Source of the DNA: Aquibium microcysteis
GTDB taxonomy: Bacteria; Pseudomonadota; Alphaproteobacteria; Rhizobiales; Rhizobiaceae
Direction of reading: 5' to 3'
NCBI RefSeq assembly: GCF_014495845.1
Contig: NZ_CP061080.1
Coordinates: 1,911,001 to 1,975,000, forward strand
DNA: 64,000 nt
Shown here: positions 9,488 through 18,533 of the stretch, one piece after another
Numbering within the stretch: position 1 is the first letter of the stretch
Layout: each line of letters begins with the position of its first letter
Program-made: the position numbers and the translations under genes
Notes under the pieces: model-generated
The model's input: only the letters and a program-made list of their open reading frames with translations
The model's database searches: none
What the model was told of the DNA's origin: nothing

Positions 9488-12403
9488 ATGACTGCGACTG
9501 CCGAACGACAAGCCTATGCGACCCACGCGCCGATTCCCGCCACCGAAGCCCGGGCGCACGAGCCGGGCTATCGCCTCATCCGGCGCAACGGCTCGGTCAC
9601 GCCGTTCGATGCCTCGAAGATCGCGGTAGCGCTGACGAAGGCGTTTCTGGCCGTGGAAGGCCAGTCCGCCGCCGCCTCGCGCCGCATCCACGACATCGTC
9701 GCCGGCCTGACGGCCCAGATCGTCGCCGGTCTCGCCCGCCGCGCCGATGCCGGACGGGTCTTCCACATCGAGGACGTGCAGGACCAGGTGGAACTGGCGC
9801 TGATGCGCGGCGAGCACCACAAGGTCGCCCGTGCCTACGTCCTCTACCGCGAGGAGCGCGCGCGCGAACGCGCCAGGCTCGCGGACGCCTCGGCGGCGAA
9901 GTCTGCCCCTGCCCCGCTGCTGCACGTGACCACGGCCGACGGCACGCGGGCGCCCCTGGACGAAACCCGCCTGGCGACCGTCATCGGCGAGGCCTGCGCC
10001 GGTCTCGAAGGCGTCGCGGCCGATGCGATCCTCGTCGAGACCCGCCGCAACCTCTATGACGGCATCTCGCTCGACGAACTGGCGCAGGCGCCGATCCTCG
10101 CCGCGCGGACCCTCGTCGAGACCGAACCGAACTATTCCAAGGTCAGCGCCCGGCTGCTGCTCGACAAGCTGCGCCGCGAGGCGCTGAGCTTCGTCGCCGG
10201 CCGGCCCGAGCAGGCCACGCAGGCCGAGATGGCGGAACGCTACGGCGACTATTTCCGCGCCTATGTGAAGGCCGGCATCGCCAACGAGCGGCTGGATCCG
10301 GAGCTTGCCCGCTTCGACCTCGCCCGCATCGCCGCCGCGCTGAAGCCGGAGCGCGACCTGAAGTTCGACTATCTCGGCTTCCAGACGCTCTACGACCGCT
10401 ACGTCCTGCATGTCCGCGGCCATCGCTTCGAACTGCCGCAGGCCTTCTTCATGCGCGTGGCGATGGGGCTTTCGCTGCGCGAGATCGACCGCGAGGCCCG
10501 GGCGATCGAGTTCTACGACCTGATCTCCTCCTTCGACTTCATGACCTCGACGCCGACCCTGTTCAACTCGGGCACGCTGCGCCCGCAGCTCTCGTCCTGC
10601 TTCCTGACGACGGTGGCCGACGATCTCGACGGCATCTTCAAGGCAGTGAAGGACAATGCGCTGCTGGCGAAGTTCTCCGGCGGCCTCGGCAACGACTGGA
10701 CGCCGGTGCGCGGCCTCGGCGCCCACATCCGGGGCACCAACGGCGAGAGCCAGGGCATCGTGCCGTTTCTCAAGGTGGCCAACGACACCGCCATCGCGGT
10801 CAACCAGGGCGGCAAGCGCAAGGGCGCGGTCTGCGCCTATCTCGAGACCTGGCACGTCGACATCGAGGAGTTCCTCGACCTGCGGAAGAACACCGGCGAC
10901 GATCGCCGCCGCACCCATGACATGAACACCGCGAACTGGATCCCCGACCTGTTCATGCAGCGCGTCGAGGCGGGCGCCCAGTGGACCCTGTTTTCCCCCG
11001 ACGAGGTGCCCGACCTGCACGATCTCTACGGCAAGCCGTTCAAGGCGGCCTACGAGGCCTACGAGGCGAAGGCCGATCGCGGCGAGATCAAGGTGTTCAG
11101 GCGGGTGGCGGCGGTCGACCTGTGGCGGCGCATGCTCACCATGCTGTTCGAGACCGGACATCCCTGGATCACCTTCAAGGACGCCTGCAACCTGCGCTCG
11201 CCGCAGCAGCATGCGGGCGTCGTGCACTCCTCCAACCTGTGCACCGAGATCACGCTGAACACGAGCGCCGACGAGGTTGCGGTCTGCAATCTCGGATCGG
11301 TCAACCTCGCAGCCCACGTCACCGCCGACGGCATCGACCAGGCGCGTCTGGCGCGCACGGTGGCGACCGCCATGCGCATGCTCGATAACGTCGTCGACAT
11401 CAACTTCTACACCATCCCCGAGGCGCGCCGCTCCAACCTGCGCCACCGCCCGGTGGGGCTGGGGCTGATGGGCTTCCAGGACGCGCTGCAGACCCTGCGC
11501 CTTTCGGCGGCATCGGAGGGCGCCGTCGCCTTTGCCGACACCTCGATGGAAGCGGTGAGCTATCATGCGATTTCGGCCTCGGTCGATCTCGCCGCCGAGC
11601 GCGGCCGCTATCCGAGCTTCGAGGGCTCGCTGTGGTCGAAGGGCATCCTGCCGATCGATTCGCTCGACCTGCTGCAGGACGCCCGCGACGGCGCGGTGGT
11701 CTTCGACCGGTCGTCGACGCTGGACTGGGATTCCCTGCGCCGGCGCGTGAAGGCGACCGGCATGCGCAACTCCAACTGCATGGCGATCGCGCCGACCGCC
11801 ACCATCTCCAACATCGTCGGCGTCTCGCAGTCGATCGAGCCCGCCTACAGCCAGCTCTACGTCAAGGCCAACATGTCGGGCGACTTCACCGTGGTGAACA
11901 CCGATCTCGTGCGCGACCTCAAGGCGCGCGACCTCTGGGACGAGGTGATGGTGTCGGACCTGAAATATTTCGACGGCAAGGTCAGCGGGATCGACCGCGT
12001 GCCCGACGACCTGAAGGCGCTCTACGCCACCGCCTTCGAGATCGAGCCGCAATGGCTGATCCGCGCCGCGGCAGCCCGGCAGAAATGGATCGACCAGGCG
12101 CAGTCGCTGAACCTCTATATGGCAGAACCCTCCGGCCGGAAGCTCGACGAGGCCTACCGGCTCGCCTGGAGGCTGGGTCTGAAGACGACCTACTACCTGC
12201 GCGCCCTGTCGGCGACGCATGTCGAGAAGTCGACGCTGAAGGGCACCGACGGCAAGCTCAACGCGGTGAAGGCCGTGGTTTCGGCGCCACCCGTCACCGC
12301 CGCGCCCGCGCGGCCGGTCCCGGATGCGGTCGTGAGCGATGCGATGGCGGCCTGGGGCAAGGCCTGCGCCATCGACGATCCCGATTGCGAGGCCTGCCAG
12401 TAG
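9488..12403 (+). CDS. nrdA: Ribonucleoside-diphosphate reductase, alpha (catalytic) subunit
   Basis: Class I ribonucleotide reductase large subunit of about 971 residues that reduces NDPs to dNDPs. Two N-terminal ATP-cone modules are visible (around YRLIRRNGSVTPFDASKI and VTTADGTRAPLDETRLATVI). The catalytic barrel follows with active-site cysteines in SSCFLTTV, SSNLCTEITLN and VAVCNLGSVNLA. The C-terminal tail DPDCEACQ supplies the CxxC redox shuttle for thioredoxin-type reductants. Two ATP cones suggest elaborate dATP control of oligomer state. Three tandem ATGs exist (9482, 9485, 9488); 9488 gives the best spacing from GGGG at 9478. It lies behind a cobalamin riboswitch and is followed by nrdB after 102 bases. 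Confidence 0.93.
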   Translation: MTATAERQAYATHAPIPATEARAHEPGYRLIRRNGSVTPFDASKIAVALTKAFLAVEGQSAAASRRIHDIVAGLTAQIVAGLARRADAGRVFHIEDVQDQVELALMRGEHHKVARAYVLYREERARERARLADASAAKSAPAPLLHVTTADGTRAPLDETRLATVIGEACAGLEGVAADAILVETRRNLYDGISLDELAQAPILAARTLVETEPNYSKVSARLLLDKLRREALSFVAGRPEQATQAEMAERYGDYFRAYVKAGIANERLDPELARFDLARIAAALKPERDLKFDYLGFQTLYDRYVLHVRGHRFELPQAFFMRVAMGLSLREIDREARAIEFYDLISSFDFMTSTPTLFNSGTLRPQLSSCFLTTVADDLDGIFKAVKDNALLAKFSGGLGNDWTPVRGLGAHIRGTNGESQGIVPFLKVANDTAIAVNQGGKRKGAVCAYLETWHVDIEEFLDLRKNTGDDRRRTHDMNTANWIPDLFMQRVEAGAQWTLFSPDEVPDLHDLYGKPFKAAYEAYEAKADRGEIKVFRRVAAVDLWRRMLTMLFETGHPWITFKDACNLRSPQQHAGVVHSSNLCTEITLNTSADEVAVCNLGSVNLAAHVTADGIDQARLARTVATAMRMLDNVVDINFYTIPEARRSNLRHRPVGLGLMGFQDALQTLRLSAASEGAVAFADTSMEAVSYHAISASVDLAAERGRYPSFEGSLWSKGILPIDSLDLLQDARDGAVVFDRSSTLDWDSLRRRVKATGMRNSNCMAIAPTATISNIVGVSQSIEPAYSQLYVKANMSGDFTVVNTDLVRDLKARDLWDEVMVSDLKYFDGKVSGIDRVPDDLKALYATAFEIEPQWLIRAAAARQKWIDQAQSLNLYMAEPSGRKLDEAYRLAWRLGLKTTYYLRALSATHVEKSTLKGTDGKLNAVKAVVSAPPVTAAPARPVPDAVVSDAMAAWGKACAIDDPDCEACQ

Positions 12404-12505
12404 AGACCGCCGCCCCCCTCGACACCCATGGCTCCGCCCGCGCCACCTTGCCAGGTCGAGCCGCTTGTCTCGCCCGCGCCACAATCCTTTTCAGGAGTTT
12501 CCACC

Positions 12506-13627
12506 ATGCTCGACTGGTCAGAACCCAGATCCGCTCCCCTCGCCGCCCTCGAGACCACTCCCGCACCTGCTGCCGACCCCACCGGCCTCGGCGACATCGA
12601 CCGCGCCGGCGGCCGCGTCTCCGTCGACGAGAAGCGGATGATCAACTGCCGCGCCGACGTGAACCAGCTCCTGCCGCTCAAGTACAGATGGGCCTGGGAG
12701 AAATATCTCTCGGCCTGCAACAACCACTGGATGCCGACCGAGGTCTCCATGCAGGCCGACATCGCCCTGTGGAAATCGCGCGACGGGCTGACGCCGGACG
12801 AACGCCACGCCATCAAGCGCAATCTCGGCTTCTTCGCCGCATCCGAATCGCTCGTCGCCAACAACATCGTCCTGGCAATCTACCGCCATCTGACCAACCC
12901 GGAATGCCGGCAGTACCTGCTGCGCCAGGCCTTCGAGGAAGCGGTGCACACCCACACTTTCCAGTACGTCGTCGAAAGCCTCGGCCTCGACGAGGGCGAG
13001 TTGTTCAACATGTACCGCGAGGTGCCGTCGATCACCGACAAGGCCGCCTGGGCGCTGCAGCACACGCAGAGCCTCGACGACCCGGACTTCCGCACCGGCA
13101 CGCAGGCCGCCGACCAGCGCTTCCTGCGCGATCTCGTCGCCTTCTACGTCGTCTTCGAGGGCATGTGGTTCTACACCGGCTTCGCGCAGATCCTGTCGCT
13201 CGGCCGGCGCAACAAGATGGTCGGCATCGCCGAGCAGTACCAGTACATCCTGCGCGACGAGAGCATCCACCTGAATTTCGGCATCGACGTCATCAACCAG
13301 ATCAAGGTGGAGAACCCGGACCTGTGGACGGCATCGTTCCAGGACGAGGTGCGCGGCATGCTGGCCGAAGGCGCCCGGCTGGAGGCCGCCTACGGCCGGG
13401 ACACGATGCCGCGCGGCTTCCTCGGGCTGAACGCGGCGCTGTGCGAGCAATACATGCATTTCATCGCCAACAGGCGCTGCGCGCAGCTGGGACTGGCGCC
13501 CGTCTTCGCCACGACCGAGAATCCGTTCCCGTGGATGAGCGAGGCGATGGATCTCAAGAAGGAGAAGAACTTCTTCGAGACCCGCGTCATCGAATACCAG
13601 AACGGCGGCGCGCTCGCCTGGGACTGA
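12506..13627 (+). CDS. nrdB: Ribonucleotide reductase beta subunit, class Ic-like (Phe at radical site)
   Basis: Radical-generating subunit of 373 residues. Metal ligands are visible as E114 ([10 protein letters not shown]), E145 and H148 ([10 protein letters not shown]), with a second Glu/His set in [10 protein letters not shown]. The residue that is the radical Tyr in class Ia enzymes is Phe152 (codon 12959-12961), and the first carboxylate is Glu, not Asp. Both substitutions, with the same E-E spacing of 31, are those of Chlamydia trachomatis NrdB, which uses a Mn(IV)/Fe(III) cofactor. From memory, long stretches match that protein closely ([31 protein letters not shown]). AGGAG lies eight bases before the ATG. 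It pairs with the preceding nrdA. Confidence 0.92.
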   Translation: MLDWSEPRSAPLAALETTPAPAADPTGLGDIDRAGGRVSVDEKRMINCRADVNQLLPLKYRWAWEKYLSACNNHWMPTEVSMQADIALWKSRDGLTPDERHAIKRNLGFFAASESLVANNIVLAIYRHLTNPECRQYLLRQAFEEAVHTHTFQYVVESLGLDEGELFNMYREVPSITDKAAWALQHTQSLDDPDFRTGTQAADQRFLRDLVAFYVVFEGMWFYTGFAQILSLGRRNKMVGIAEQYQYILRDESIHLNFGIDVINQIKVENPDLWTASFQDEVRGMLAEGARLEAAYGRDTMPRGFLGLNAALCEQYMHFIANRRCAQLGLAPVFATTENPFPWMSEAMDLKKEKNFFETRVIEYQNGGALAWD

Positions 13628-13639
13628 CCGCAGCACGCC

Positions 13640-14383
13640 TCACGCGCAGGGAGGGCCGTCGCCTGGATCGAGGATGACGGGCTCGCCGCGCGCCACCCGC
13701 GCCGCGACGTCCTCCCGAAGTTCCATCTGTTCCGGGAGAAACAGCTTGCAGTAGGCCACGCTCGCCCGGTGCGCCTCCTCGAGTGCCTCGTCGGTGATGT
13801 CGCCGTCGCGCGCGTAGGAAATTCCCAGGACGGCATCGACCACTTCGATGAAGGTCAGGAACTTTGCCTCTGCGTCGCGGATCAGCGGCAGATGGAAGGC
13901 GCTGTTCAGCCGCCGGAACAGCAGATGCGCCGCAGCGGCGTTCTGCGCGAGTTCGGCCCGCCAGGTCTCCATCCCGCCGTAGCGGCCGAGGAAGAGCTTC
14001 ATGGCCTGTGGCGTCGTGCGGAAGAAGTCGACGGCCTCACGCAGTTCCTGGGCGAGGAATTCCTGCCAGCTGCGCAGTGCCGAATGCGGCACCGGCCGGC
14101 GCTTCTGCATGCTGCGGATTTCCCACACGTAGCGCTGCACGAGCGCCATGAAGGCCGCCTCCTTCGTGGGAAAGAAGTGATAGACCGAAGCGGGAGGGAC
14201 GCGCGCGTGTTCGGCGATCTGCGAGAGGCCGACGTCTTCGAGGTCGTGATCCACGAGCAACGCCTCGAGACTGTCCAGCAACCCCTCGTAGCGCAGGATG
14301 CCGCGACCGCGAGACGGCGTGCGCGGGCTGGCCCGCGTCTGCCGCTTCTCCGCCTTGGCGCCCTGTCCTTTGTCGATACCCAC
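13640..14383 (-). CDS. TetR family transcriptional regulator
   Basis: Protein of 247 residues with an N-terminal TetR helix-turn-helix (roughly residues 30-80). The segment LSQIAEHARVPPASVYHFFPTKEAAF is typical, and a long helical ligand-binding domain follows. The start is GTG at 14383 with AGGGGAAGAC directly upstream. It is convergent with nrdB, with a 12-base gap. No obvious target gene is adjacent: the upstream side is non-coding followed by tRNA-Lys, so it may act elsewhere or on itself. The ligand is unknown. Confidence 0.85.
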   Translation of the reverse strand: MGIDKGQGAKAEKRQTRASPRTPSRGRGILRYEGLLDSLEALLVDHDLEDVGLSQIAEHARVPPASVYHFFPTKEAAFMALVQRYVWEIRSMQKRRPVPHSALRSWQEFLAQELREAVDFFRTTPQAMKLFLGRYGGMETWRAELAQNAAAAHLLFRRLNSAFHLPLIRDAEAKFLTFIEVVDAVLGISYARDGDITDEALEEAHRASVAYCKLFLPEQMELREDVAARVARGEPVILDPGDGPPCA

Positions 14384-14631
14384 GTCTTCCCCTCTCCTTC
14401 CGGTCCAAGGCCAGCATAACGCATGTGGGGCGAATTGTTCACATTATGGAGAATGCGTGGAGAGATTCTTGCAGCGGCTTTCCCGCGCATGGGGGATCAG
14501 GGGGGCTGACGGGTGGACCACCCCGGCTGGTCATCCGGCCCGGTGACCTGCAGCGATCGACTCCGACCCCGGAGCGACGCGCCTGCGCCGGCAGGGCGGG
14601 AAGGCAGACGTGTTTTTGTCACGATCAAGGC
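14384..14631. other. Non-coding stretch between tetR and the tRNA-Lys promoter
   Basis: With the tRNA promoter this gap exceeds 300 bases. The part nearest tetR contains an AT-richer patch around 14420-14450 (GAATTGTTCACATTATGG) that probably holds the tetR promoter. Flanking pentamers CGCAT and ATGCG are too short to call an operator. I see no convincing coding sequence here. Confidence 0.5.
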
Positions 14632-14660
14632 TTGCATGCCGCGGATCGACCCGCTATGAA
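14632..14660 (+). promoter_or_regulatory. Promoter of tRNA-Lys
   Basis: TTGCAT (14632-14637) and TATGAA (14655-14660) are separated by 17 bases. This is the pattern of alphaproteobacterial tRNA promoters and would start transcription about 33 bases before the mature tRNA. Confidence 0.7.
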
Positions 14661-14699
14661 CCCGCCACGTTCGAGGCCCGGACCGGCCGAGAACCCCGT

Positions 14700-14775
<76 letters not shown>

Positions 14776-14900
14776 TCCTCCTCCCCTTCCTCCCGACCTG
14801 ATCCGGCTGCCGGAACCTTTGCTCGCCGTCGCACCTGAGCGGCGGGATGACGTCGTCGCAACGCGCGCGAGGTCAGAAGGCATCGCCTCGCCATGGACCG

Positions 14901-14925
14901 GGAACATTGCGCGATCCCGTCGGTT
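14901..14925 (+). promoter_or_regulatory. Candidate general-stress (EcfG/RpoE2-type) promoter, gene at 14957
   Basis: GGAAC at 14901-14905 is followed after 18 bases by TT at 14924-14925. This matches the GGAAC-N18/19-TT pattern described for the Sinorhizobium RpoE2 sigma factor. The start codon follows 31 bases later. Confidence 0.55.
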
Positions 14926-14956
14926 GCGTCCGGACCACCGACCAGGGAGCAGCATC

Positions 14957-15283
14957 ATGCAGGACGATCGAAGGACGACGGGGCCGCGCGCCTCCGACCA
15001 CGCGTCGATTTCCTCCGGCAGCGGCGCCGAGAACCGCAACGAGCGCCGCGGCGCCGAGCCTGACGCAGGCGACCTGCGCGACCCGCAGGAAGTCTGGGCC
15101 GATTCGCAGACCAGTCCGCGTCCCGACGGCGGGACGACCGGTATGCCGGGGCGCGTCGCCGACCCCGGCGACCTCGGCAAGGCCAATCCGCAGCCCTATG
15201 CGACCGAGACTCAGGCGGATGCGCTGGCGCGGCAGACGCGGCGTGACGGGGATGAACGCCCGCCGGTGAAGCCGGCACGCTGA
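14957..15283 (+). CDS. Small hydrophilic, probably disordered protein
   Basis: Protein of 108 residues, not recognised as a named family. It is very polar, rich in Arg, Asp, Gly, Pro and Ser, without membrane segments or a signal peptide, and low in hydrophobics, so mostly disordered. AGGGAG lies about eight bases before the ATG at 14957. A stress-type promoter motif sits just upstream, and the next gene has one too. Small hydrophilic proteins of this kind are common members of the general stress response in Rhizobiales; that role is an inference from the promoter. Confidence 0.6.
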   Translation: MQDDRRTTGPRASDHASISSGSGAENRNERRGAEPDAGDLRDPQEVWADSQTSPRPDGGTTGMPGRVADPGDLGKANPQPYATETQADALARQTRRDGDERPPVKPAR

Positions 15284-15364
15284 TGGCGCGGCGCCCGCCC
15301 CGGCTGCCCGTCTCGCGGTGGCCGGGAAAGGGCGCACCGAGCCATCGGAGCCTTCTCGCCCGTC

Positions 15365-15390
15365 GGAACCTCCAGCGGGGCCTGGGAATT
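15365..15390 (+). promoter_or_regulatory. Candidate general-stress promoter, gene at 15425
   Basis: GGAAC at 15365-15369 is followed after 19 bases by TT at 15389-15390. The start codon at 15425 is 34 bases downstream, the same geometry as the promoter at 14901. Confidence 0.55.
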
Positions 15391-15424
15391 GGAGGGGAAC
15401 GTTCAACCTGACGGAGAAGACCGC

Positions 15425-15811
15425 ATGAAGTCCACCGCCGCACTCCTGATCGCCGCCACCTTCGTCGCCGCGCCGGCTCTCGCGCAGCAGGGGACCGCCC
15501 CCGCGACCGGTGCCGTCCTCGTCGAGATCGACCGCGATGCCACTCCCGTTCCAGGCCTCGGCATCTCGGTCGGCGAACTCGAGGACATGCGCATCTACGG
15601 CGCCAATGGCGAAGAGATCGGCGAGATCGACGACGTGCTCGGTGACGCGGCAGGCCAGCCTTCCGCGGTGACGCTCGAGGTCGGCGGCTTCCTCGGCGTC
15701 GGCGAGCGCGAAGTGGTCATCAACCTCGACGAGATCGAGGTCCAGGGCTTGCGGCTGACCCTCGACCGCACGCGCGAGCAGATCGAGGCGCTGCCCGCCC
15801 GGGCAGACTGA
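15425..15811 (+). CDS. Exported PRC-barrel domain protein
   Basis: Protein of 128 residues with a Sec signal peptide (MKSTAALLIAATFVAAPALAQ). A compact beta-rich domain of the PRC-barrel type spans about residues 45-105. Typical segments are LEDMRIYGANGEEIGEIDDVL and an E-V-G-G-F-L-G-V-G strand-turn. PRC-barrel proteins bind partners or RNA, and exported versions are frequent in rhizobial stress regulons; the precise role is unknown. The ATG at 15425 was preferred because it starts the signal peptide and follows GGAGAAGACCGC. Confidence 0.8.
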   Translation: MKSTAALLIAATFVAAPALAQQGTAPATGAVLVEIDRDATPVPGLGISVGELEDMRIYGANGEEIGEIDDVLGDAAGQPSAVTLEVGGFLGVGEREVVINLDEIEVQGLRLTLDRTREQIEALPARAD

Positions 15812-15874
15812 TCGCGCGACCGAATAGGGAGTCTGGGCTGAACGCGCCGCCGCAGGCCTGGGATGGCGGGGCGG

Positions 15875-16768
15875 TCAGCGTTCCGGGGGACTTTCCCGTG
15901 CCAGCACGAAATCGTGCTCGACCGACCAGAACCAGCCGGAAAAGCCCAGCTCCTTCGCCCGCGCCGCATCGTCGACCCGGACGAAATCGGCCAGCAGGCT
16001 CTCCTTGACCCCGAACACCGCATCGGTCCCGATATAGGGATCGTGCGGATCGAAGATGTGGGTCGTCAGCGTCTCGAAGCCGCCCGCCTTGACGATGTAG
16101 TGCAGGTGCGCCGGCCGGAACGGATGCCGGCCGAGGCGGCCGAGCAGCTTGCCCACCGTTCCGTCGTCTGGGATCGGATAGAATTTCGGCTTCACCGCGC
16201 GGAACCAGTAGCGGCCGTCGGCGCCGGTGCGGAAGATGCCGCGCAGGTTGAAGTCGGGCTGGATCCCGTTCTGCTGGACGTCGTAGAACCCCTCGTCATT
16301 GGCCTGCCAGACGTCGATGACGGCGTCGGCGACCGGCCGCCCCTCGGTATCGAGGATGCGGCCCGACACCACCATGTCCTCGCCCTTGGCGTCGAGGCAG
16401 ATATTGGCGCCCATCGGCAGTTCGGGCGCGTTGGCGACGTGGAAGGGGCCGAGCACGGTGCTTTCGGAAGCGCCTGAAGGCTTGCGGTTGTTGATCGCAT
16501 CGACCAGCATCGAGACGCCGAGCACGTCCGACAGCAGGATGAACTCCTGCCGCCATTCGTTGCACAGCTGTCCCGTCTTCGTCAGGAACTGGATCGCCTC
16601 CATCCATTCGTCCTGCGTCGGCTCGATTTCCTTTACTGCCTCGTGCAGCTTGCGGGTGATCACCTCCATGGCGAACTTCAGCCGCTCGTCCTTCGCCAGC
16701 GCATTGCGGCCGGTGACGACGGCGACCGAGTTCTCCTCGGTGAAGTAGCCCTTCTCGTGCTCGTGCAT
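15875..16768 (-). CDS. Intradiol dioxygenase, hydroxyquinol 1,2-dioxygenase type (copy 1)
   Basis: Non-heme Fe(III) ring-cleavage enzyme of 297 residues. An N-terminal helical dimerisation domain contains the hydroxyquinol-type motif LLSDVLGVSMLVDAINN (79-95). The catalytic beta domain has all four iron ligands: Tyr162 (GFYDVQQ), Tyr197 (KFYPIPDDG), His221 and His223 (RPAHLHY). It would split 1,2,4-trihydroxybenzene to maleylacetate, or catechol to muconate. Maleylacetate reductase in the same operon favours the first. GAGGAGG lies before the ATG. It is the last gene of the operon, ten bases after the flavin hydroxylase gene. A homologue occupies the first position. Confidence 0.88.
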   Translation of the reverse strand: MHEHEKGYFTEENSVAVVTGRNALAKDERLKFAMEVITRKLHEAVKEIEPTQDEWMEAIQFLTKTGQLCNEWRQEFILLSDVLGVSMLVDAINNRKPSGASESTVLGPFHVANAPELPMGANICLDAKGEDMVVSGRILDTEGRPVADAVIDVWQANDEGFYDVQQNGIQPDFNLRGIFRTGADGRYWFRAVKPKFYPIPDDGTVGKLLGRLGRHPFRPAHLHYIVKAGGFETLTTHIFDPHDPYIGTDAVFGVKESLLADFVRVDDAARAKELGFSGWFWSVEHDFVLARESPPER

Positions 16769-16778
16769 GCCGGCCTCC

Positions 16779-18533
16779 TCAGCGCGCCAGGATCTGGGTC
16801 AGGACGCGACGGATCTCGGCTGCCGGGTCTGCCGCCATCGTCTCGCTGCGCCAGGCGACGTGCTGGTCGGGCCGGGTCAGCACCACGCCTGAGTCGCGCA
16901 CCTCGCGGGCGCGTGCCCAGTCGCCGGTAAAGTCCTGCCACCGCTGGCGCGGTCCAATGACATGGGCGGCGATCTCGATTCCGAGTTCCATACCGACTGT
17001 TCTCGCCGCGTCGACCCAGCCCTGTCCGCCGATGCCGGTGAGGATCGTGAAACGCCCCTGCCCCGCCAGATCGAGCGACGAGACCCTGGCGCCGTGATCG
17101 TCGTAGAGCCAGACATGCGGCAGCCGGGCGCCGGGCCAGGTGGTCGGCTGGTAGTGCAGCTCGCGGTCCTTCTCGAAGGCAGGCTCCGCTGCGCCATCCG
17201 TGACCACCGCGTCCGAGACGTAGCGCTGGTTCATCTCGACGCCGTGCGCATCGAACTCGTAGACCTTGAAGGCGATCGCCTGGCGGATCGCCTCGCGCTG
17301 CGCCTCGGCCTCTGCGCCGTCGTCGCAGCGCGCGTCCATGTTCTGCTGCATCTTCACGGGATCGATCGAGTCGAGCAGGCCGAGCGCCTTGAAGATCGGC
17401 CCGAATTCCTCGATCGACCGGTTGGCGCGGGTCACGATCTGCTTGGCGATGGGGGCGCGCTCGACGCTGTAGCTGTCGAGCAGGCCCGGGCCGGCCTGCC
17501 CCTTCACCACCATGGCGAGCTTCCAGGCGAGGTTGAAGCCGTCCTGGATCGAGGTGTTGGAGCCGAGCCCGTTCGACGGCGGATGCCGGTGCACGGCGTC
17601 GCCCATGCAGAAGACGCGCCCGTTCTGCAGGTGCGTCGCGTACATGTTGTTGACGGTCCAGGTGTTGGCCGAGATCAGCTCGATCTCGAGATCGGGGTCG
17701 CCGACGAGGTCGCGCGCGACCTTGGTGGCCATCGCGGCATCGACGGCCGGCGCCGGCTCGTTGATGTCGTAGCCCCAGACGATCAGCCACTCGTTCCACG
17801 GCCGCACCATGCGCACCAGGCCCATGCCGATGCCGCCGACGTTGGAGCCCGGCTGCATCACCCAGTAGAGCACCGACGGACGGTGGGCGACGTATTTCGA
17901 CAGGTCGGCCCTGAACAGGATGTTCATGGAGCCGGCGACGCCCATCTTCCCCTCGAAGGGCAGGCCGGCATGTTCGGCCACCAGCGAATTGCCGCCGTCG
18001 GCGCCGACGAGGAACTTCGAGCGGATCGTGAACATACGCTTCGTCAGCCGGTCGAGACAGGTCGTGGTGACGCCGTCGGCATCCTGCTCGTGCGACACGT
18101 ATTCCGTCGACATCCGCGCCTGGGTTCCCCGCGAGCAGGCCGTCTTGAACAGGATCGGCTCCATGAAGGTCTGCGGCAGGTCGTTCATGTGCGAGGGCGA
18201 CGACAGCTGGTGCTCGGCACGCGACAGCGGATGCTTGCCCCAGCTCTTCATCCGGCCGATCTCCTCGCCCGCCAGCGAGGTGCAGAAGATGTTCTCGCCC
18301 ATCAGGTCCTGATGCGTGGCATGGAGATAGGCCTCCTTCTCCACTTCCGGACCGAGGTCGCGCAGCACTTCCATGGTGCGTTGGTTGGTGATGTGGGCGC
18401 GCGGCGTGTTGGCCAGCCAGCGGTAACGGTTCACGACCATGTTCTCGATGCCGTAGGTCGAGAGCAGCGCGGCCGTCGCCGAGCCGGCGGGGCCGGTGCC
18501 GATGATGAGAACGTCGGTGGTAATGTCAGCCAT
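16779..18533 (-). CDS. FAD-dependent phenol hydroxylase, TfdB-like
   Basis: Class A flavoprotein monooxygenase of 584 residues that should use NADPH and O2 to hydroxylate a phenol ortho to its OH group. The dinucleotide-binding motif IIGTGPAGSATA is at residues 10-21. The FAD ribityl motif is GDAVHRHPPSNGLGSNTSIQDG. The intervening substrate domain and a C-terminal thioredoxin-like domain match the length of 2,4-dichlorophenol 6-monooxygenase (about 598 residues). GGGGAGGG precedes the ATG, and the gene overlaps the 3' end of livM by eight bases. The true substrate is probably a resorcinol- or hydroquinone-like phenol, judged from the neighbouring dioxygenases. Confidence 0.88.
   Translation of the reverse strand: MADITTDVLIIGTGPAGSATAALLSTYGIENMVVNRYRWLANTPRAHITNQRTMEVLRDLGPEVEKEAYLHATHQDLMGENIFCTSLAGEEIGRMKSWGKHPLSRAEHQLSSPSHMNDLPQTFMEPILFKTACSRGTQARMSTEYVSHEQDADGVTTTCLDRLTKRMFTIRSKFLVGADGGNSLVAEHAGLPFEGKMGVAGSMNILFRADLSKYVAHRPSVLYWVMQPGSNVGGIGMGLVRMVRPWNEWLIVWGYDINEPAPAVDAAMATKVARDLVGDPDLEIELISANTWTVNNMYATHLQNGRVFCMGDAVHRHPPSNGLGSNTSIQDGFNLAWKLAMVVKGQAGPGLLDSYSVERAPIAKQIVTRANRSIEEFGPIFKALGLLDSIDPVKMQQNMDARCDDGAEAEAQREAIRQAIAFKVYEFDAHGVEMNQRYVSDAVVTDGAAEPAFEKDRELHYQPTTWPGARLPHVWLYDDHGARVSSLDLAGQGRFTILTGIGGQGWVDAARTVGMELGIEIAAHVIGPRQRWQDFTGDWARAREVRDSGVVLTRPDQHVAWRSETMAADPAAEIRRVLTQILAR

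Noticed and set aside
9371..12484. A very long open frame antisense to nrdA
   Set aside because: It is a high-GC shadow of the nrdA codon pattern; the product is His/Arg/Gly-rich without recognisable domains, and nrdA on the other strand is unambiguous. Similar antisense frames over fumA, katG, the aromatic operon and the transporters were discarded for the same reason.
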